Assembly (NCBI RefSeq): GCF_038630985.1
Contig: NZ_CP152049.1
Span: 2,189,501-2,253,500 of the forward strand
Direction of reading: 5' to 3'
DNA length: 64,000 nt
DNA from: Paenibacillus sp. FSL H8-0548
Lineage (GTDB): Bacteria > Bacillota > Bacilli > Paenibacillales > Paenibacillaceae
In this document: piece by piece, positions 60,495-64,000 of the stretch
How positions within the stretch are numbered: the first letter of the stretch is position 1
How the letters are laid out: every line of letters starts with the position of its first letter
Translations under genes and position numbers: made by a program
The notes under the pieces: model-generated
The model's database searches: none
The model's input: only the letters and a program-made list of their open reading frames with translations
Told to the model about the DNA's origin: nothing

Positions 60495-63335
60495 GTGAGA
60501 AAAGATTGGATCTTTTATACCGTGATGTTTTCGCTTCTTATAGCAGTAATAGGCGCAGCAGCAGTGCTTTCATATTCCGAGGAAGAAACTGCGGATGTGG
60601 TCGCATACAAGCTTGCAGATGCAGAACCGCCGTCAGGCGGGATTCTTCTTGGAGCAGGCAGCATGAATACCGGCAGTACGGATGCGAGCATTCTTTCCGA
60701 ATGGAAGGGACGGAAGCAAATCGCCGATTGGCAGGAAGGCAAGACGCTGGAATGGACGATAGACGTCGCGGAACCAGCGGATTACGAGCTGTCGCTCGGC
60801 TATTATCCGCATAATGGGAACGGGCAGCCGATTGAATTTATGCTTTATGTTGACGGTGAAGCGTTATCCGATTCTTACGCGCCGTTCAAGCTAAACCGAT
60901 TGTTCTATGATGAACCGGGTGCACTGAAGCGGAGCGGCGGCAATGAGCTGCGTCCGAAGCAGCTTGAAGGCGAGGTATGGCTGCATACAAAGGTGGCGGT
61001 TGCGGGCGAGCTGGAGGATGGTCCTCTGAAGCTCTCCCTAACGAGCGGCAAGCATGTCATCAAGCTGGAAAATGTGAGAGAAAGCGCAGCAGTTGATTAC
61101 ATCAGGCTGGAGAAAGCAGTCGATGTGAAAGGCTATGCGGACTATAAAACCTCGCAGGCCGTGAATGAAACGAAAGGAAACGGCGAAGCTTTCATCACCT
61201 TTCAAGCGGAGCACGCTTATGCGAAATCCGCATCGGGCTTGTTCCCGACGACGGATCGGACCTCGCCGCTTACGACGCCGTACAGTCCGACTTTGCTTCG
61301 GATCAATACGATCGGCGGCAGCAACTGGGATGTGCCGGGGCAGTGGATCAGCTATAAATTCGAGGTACCGGAGGATGGCTGGTACAAAATCGGAGCCCGG
61401 TACCATCAGAACGAGGTTAAAGGCTCCTTCGTCTCAAGAAAGCTTGAGCTGGATGGAGAGGTGCCATTTAAGGAAATGAATGCGGTTCGATTCCCGTATG
61501 CCTTGAAATGGGATATTACGGAGCTTGGAGAAGAGACAGGCAAGCCTTATCTGTTCTACCTCACGAAGGGCGAGCATGAGCTGAAGCTTGAGGTTACACT
61601 TGGCGACATCGCGCCGTCAGTGCAAAGCGTACAACAGATGGTTTACGATCTCAATCAGATTTACAGGAAAATCGTCATGATCACCGGCGTTAATCCTGAC
61701 GTCTACCGTGATTATGAAATTGAGAAAAGCGTACCGGGCTTGCTGGAGCAATTTCAAGAGTTGTCTGGGCACATGAAGGACGAAGCAAATCGATTGGATC
61801 AGCTGTCGGGACAAGCGAACGCCGGCTCCCGCACCTTGAAGCTGCTTGCGCTTCAGCTTAACGGCTTTATCGACCGTCCAGACCAAATTCCGAAGCGTCT
61901 GGAAAATTATAAAACAAACATTACGGCGGTGGCTGATTGGATGCTCAGTGCGATGAAGCAGCCGCTGGAGCTCGATTATTTGTATGCAGCATCGGACGGT
62001 TATGAGCGGCCGAAGGCGGAGGCTGGCGTTATTGCGCAAAGCGTACATGAAATCCGCGCCTTTGCCGGTTCGTTTCTGCAAAATTACGATTCGATGGAGG
62101 GCAGCGAGGACGCAAAACGCTCCATCGACGTATGGACTGGACTTGGTCGTGACCAAGCCTATGTGCTCAAGCGTCTGATCGACGAATCATTTATTCCCGA
62201 AAGCGGAATTAGCGTGAATCTGAATTTGGTAGGAACCTCCCTCGTGACAGCTGTTATGGCGGGGGAAGGTCCAGACGTCAACCTGTTTACGAGTCGCGGC
62301 GATACGATGAACCTGGCGGTGCGCGGCGCGCTTACCCCGCTTGATCAGTACGAGGAGTTCGAAGGGATGAAGCGTGAATACATGGACACGGCATTCATTC
62401 CGTACCAGTACGAGGGCAGCACCTTCGCCGTACCCGATGATCAGGAGTTCTTCATGCTTTTCTACCGGAAGGATGTCCTGCAGGAGCTTGGCATAGAGCC
62501 GCCGCAAACGTGGGAGGAGCTCCTCAAGGTGGCTCCTGTGCTGCAAAACAATAATATGCAGATCGGCTTGCCTTATGAAAATCTCGATGCTTTCCAGCTG
62601 CTGACGAAAGGGATCGGGGCGCTCAATTTGTTCCCGACGCTGCTGATGCAGCACGGAACAGGGATCTACAATGCGAAGGAAGACGGCACACGCTTCGGCG
62701 AGCCGGAAGCGTACACCGCCTTCAAGCAATGGACGGATTTCTACAACTTGTATGATTACCCGCTGTACAAGGATGATTTCAACCGTTTCCGTACGGGCGA
62801 GATGCCGATCGTCATTTCCACCTATAAGCTTTATACTCGCTTAGCTGCTGCAGCGCCGGAAATTACAGGTACGTGGGAGATGATTCCCATTCCCGGCATG
62901 AAGCGTCAGGATGGTACGATCGATCGCTCCACAGGTGCAACAGGAACAGCGTCGATTATTCTCAAGGACGCGGTTAACAAAGAAGATGCCTGGACATTCA
63001 TCAAATGGTTCAACCGTCCGGAAATTCAAAGCCAGTTCGTCAGCGAGCTGGAAAATGAAATGGGCGTGTTGGGCAGAAGGGTGCCAGCCAATCTAATCTC
63101 GTTCAAGTCGACGAATTGGAGCAGGGCGGAGCAAGAAATGCTGACGGAGCAGTGGAAGCAGGTGCAAGAAATTCCAGAGCTGCCAGGCGGTTATTATACG
63201 TCAAGAAACGTGGATAACGCCTTCCGCGAGGTCGTATTCCAAATGGGCAACGCAAGAGAGAGCCTTTTCTATTGGAACAAGGATATCAATGATGAAATTA
63301 AACGAAAAAGGTATGAATTCGGGGTGGAGCAATGA
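60495..63335 (+). CDS. Large membrane-anchored ABC substrate-binding protein with two carbohydrate-binding-like modules
   Basis: 946 aa. One N-terminal TM anchor (WIFYTVMFSLLIAVIGAAAV) replaces the usual lipobox; no Cys follows. Residues about 45-200 and 230-370 are two beta-sandwich, CBM6/35-like modules (ending AAVDYIRLEKA; starting FITFQAEHAYAKSASGLFP). A helical linker (about 380-535) leads to a family 1 solute-binding domain (SIDVWTGLGRDQAYVLKRLI; AGEGPDVNLFTSRGDTMNLA; QEFFMLFYRKDVLQELGI). GTG 60495 has GGGGG upstream; TTG 60489 is a weaker alternative. Its stop overlaps the permease start (ATGA). The arrangement suits capture of long glycans at the membrane. Confidence 0.88.
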   Translation: MRKDWIFYTVMFSLLIAVIGAAAVLSYSEEETADVVAYKLADAEPPSGGILLGAGSMNTGSTDASILSEWKGRKQIADWQEGKTLEWTIDVAEPADYELSLGYYPHNGNGQPIEFMLYVDGEALSDSYAPFKLNRLFYDEPGALKRSGGNELRPKQLEGEVWLHTKVAVAGELEDGPLKLSLTSGKHVIKLENVRESAAVDYIRLEKAVDVKGYADYKTSQAVNETKGNGEAFITFQAEHAYAKSASGLFPTTDRTSPLTTPYSPTLLRINTIGGSNWDVPGQWISYKFEVPEDGWYKIGARYHQNEVKGSFVSRKLELDGEVPFKEMNAVRFPYALKWDITELGEETGKPYLFYLTKGEHELKLEVTLGDIAPSVQSVQQMVYDLNQIYRKIVMITGVNPDVYRDYEIEKSVPGLLEQFQELSGHMKDEANRLDQLSGQANAGSRTLKLLALQLNGFIDRPDQIPKRLENYKTNITAVADWMLSAMKQPLELDYLYAASDGYERPKAEAGVIAQSVHEIRAFAGSFLQNYDSMEGSEDAKRSIDVWTGLGRDQAYVLKRLIDESFIPESGISVNLNLVGTSLVTAVMAGEGPDVNLFTSRGDTMNLAVRGALTPLDQYEEFEGMKREYMDTAFIPYQYEGSTFAVPDDQEFFMLFYRKDVLQELGIEPPQTWEELLKVAPVLQNNNMQIGLPYENLDAFQLLTKGIGALNLFPTLLMQHGTGIYNAKEDGTRFGEPEAYTAFKQWTDFYNLYDYPLYKDDFNRFRTGEMPIVISTYKLYTRLAAAAPEITGTWEMIPIPGMKRQDGTIDRSTGATGTASIILKDAVNKEDAWTFIKWFNRPEIQSQFVSELENEMGVLGRRVPANLISFKSTNWSRAEQEMLTEQWKQVQEIPELPGGYYTSRNVDNAFREVVFQMGNARESLFYWNKDINDEIKRKRYEFGVEQ

Positions 63336-64000
63336 AAAAATCAATAGCCCAAACGATCGGCATGCATAAGGAAAGCTATCTGCTGATGACGCCGTACATG
63401 ATTTTCTTTCTGCTCTTTACGATTCTTCCCGTCGTGCTGTCCATCGTGCTTGGTTTTACTTACTACAATATGATCGAGCCGCCGCGCTTCGTCGGCTGGT
63501 ACAACTACATTCGTCTGTTCCTTGACGATGACATCTTTATTATAGCGGTCAAAAATACGTTGTTCTTCGCGTTCGTTACGGGGCCTGTGAGCTACTTGCT
63601 CAGCTTCCTCGTCGCTTGGATGATCAACGACTTGTCCAAGACCTTGCGCTCGATCGCAACTACCGTGTTCTATATCCCGACCATCATCGGCGTATCTGTC
63701 TTCCCCATGTGGAGACTCATATTCAGCCCAGATGCTTACGGTTATTTGAATGGCATGCTGATGGGCCTCGGGCTCATCAGCGAGCCAGTCGCCTGGCTGC
63801 TCGATAAAGAGTACATTTTGCTCATTCTAATCGTCGTTCAACTATGGATGAGCCTTGGCATCAGCTTTCTGGCCTTTGTTGCCGGACTGCAAACCGTCGA
63901 TCGCAGTCTTTATGAAGCAGGCGTTATGGACGGCATTAAAAACAGATTTCAAGAGCTTTGGTACATTACGCTGCCATCGATGATTCCGCAGCTGATCTTC
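63332..64000 (+). CDS. Carbohydrate ABC transporter permease, MalF/UgpA-type (3' truncated by window edge)
   Basis: 223 codons visible with no stop. TM segments include YMIFFLLFTILPVVLSIVLG, NTLFFAFVTGPVSYLLSFLV and YILLILIVVQLWMSLGISFL. The cytoplasmic EAA loop reads EAGVMDGIKNRFQELWYITL, the site that docks the ATPase. ATG 63332 overlaps the upstream stop by four bases, with GGAG 4 nt before. A MalG-type partner is expected just outside the window. Confidence 0.93.
   Translation, partial: MKKSIAQTIGMHKESYLLMTPYMIFFLLFTILPVVLSIVLGFTYYNMIEPPRFVGWYNYIRLFLDDDIFIIAVKNTLFFAFVTGPVSYLLSFLVAWMINDLSKTLRSIATTVFYIPTIIGVSVFPMWRLIFSPDAYGYLNGMLMGLGLISEPVAWLLDKEYILLILIVVQLWMSLGISFLAFVAGLQTVDRSLYEAGVMDGIKNRFQELWYITLPSMIPQLIF

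Noticed and set aside
1..64000. rRNA, tRNA, prophage, toxin-antitoxin or known defence systems
   Set aside because: No cloverleaf, rRNA core, phage structural gene or recognised defence gene was seen. The DUF2975/XRE pair resembles a two-gene module but not a known toxin-antitoxin family.

Overview
The window looks like chromosomal DNA of a Paenibacillus-type, endospore-forming Firmicute. The evidence is strong AGGAGG-type ribosome sites, frequent TTG/GTG starts, a forespore-type penicillin-binding protein beside a U32 (YrrO/TrhP2-like) gene, a NodB deacetylase with a YkoP-like tail, YesM/YesN sensor pairs, very large ABC sugar-binding proteins and GH4 enzymes. The genus is inferred; no rRNA or tRNA gene is present in the window.

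Layout. (1) 1-10.5 kb, core genes: end of a U32 tRNA-hydroxylation protein, a chemotaxis receptor, a class B PBP, an AI-2E-family membrane protein (minus), a polysaccharide deacetylase and ilvD (minus). (2) 11.0-15.8 kb: urease operon ureABCFGD behind a GlnR/TnrA-like box, with no ureE. (3) 16.0-25.9 kb: MarR regulator, a BMP-type nucleoside ABC transporter (lipoprotein, ATPase, two permeases), a YuiH-like molybdopterin oxidoreductase, a nucleoside phosphorylase, an AraC regulator, a GH4 alpha-galactosidase with a cre-like site, and a DEDDh exonuclease (minus). (4) 26.0-27.3 kb: a non-coding tandem array of about 4.3 units of ~298 bp, rich in hairpins. (5) 27.5-46.3 kb: a visibly AT-richer accessory zone of small cargo genes (DUF2975/XRE pair, histidine phosphatases, SRPBCC-hydrolase fusion with ArsR, DUF5071, alditol oxidase, three lipoproteins, LLM oxidoreductase/FMN reductase with MarR, GrpB, sensor kinase, GNAT). 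It holds an intact IS4-family element with a 7-bp target duplication, an IS110 remnant, several pseudogene fragments, an internal duplication, and a dispersed ~30-bp imperfect palindrome centred on GGGCAG that separates many of the small genes. (6) 46.3-55.2 kb: ATP-grasp enzyme, WYL regulator, DinB protein, DJ-1/PfpI-DUF2306 pair, an OmpR-type two-component system and an MFS transporter. (7) 55.4-64.0 kb: a carbohydrate uptake locus with a lipoprotein sugar-binding protein, YesM-type kinase, YesN-type regulator, a 946-aa membrane-anchored binding protein carrying two carbohydrate-binding-like modules, and the first part of an MsmF/UgpA-type permease that runs off the window.

How it fits together: the nucleoside transporter and phosphorylase form a salvage module; the urease operon would release ammonia under nitrogen control; the YesMN pair between two sugar-binding proteins probably senses and induces glycan uptake. 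The most unusual structures are the 300-bp tandem array, the GGGCAG-palindrome gene-cassette-like zone, and the autoregulatory operators of the ArsR and MarR genes.
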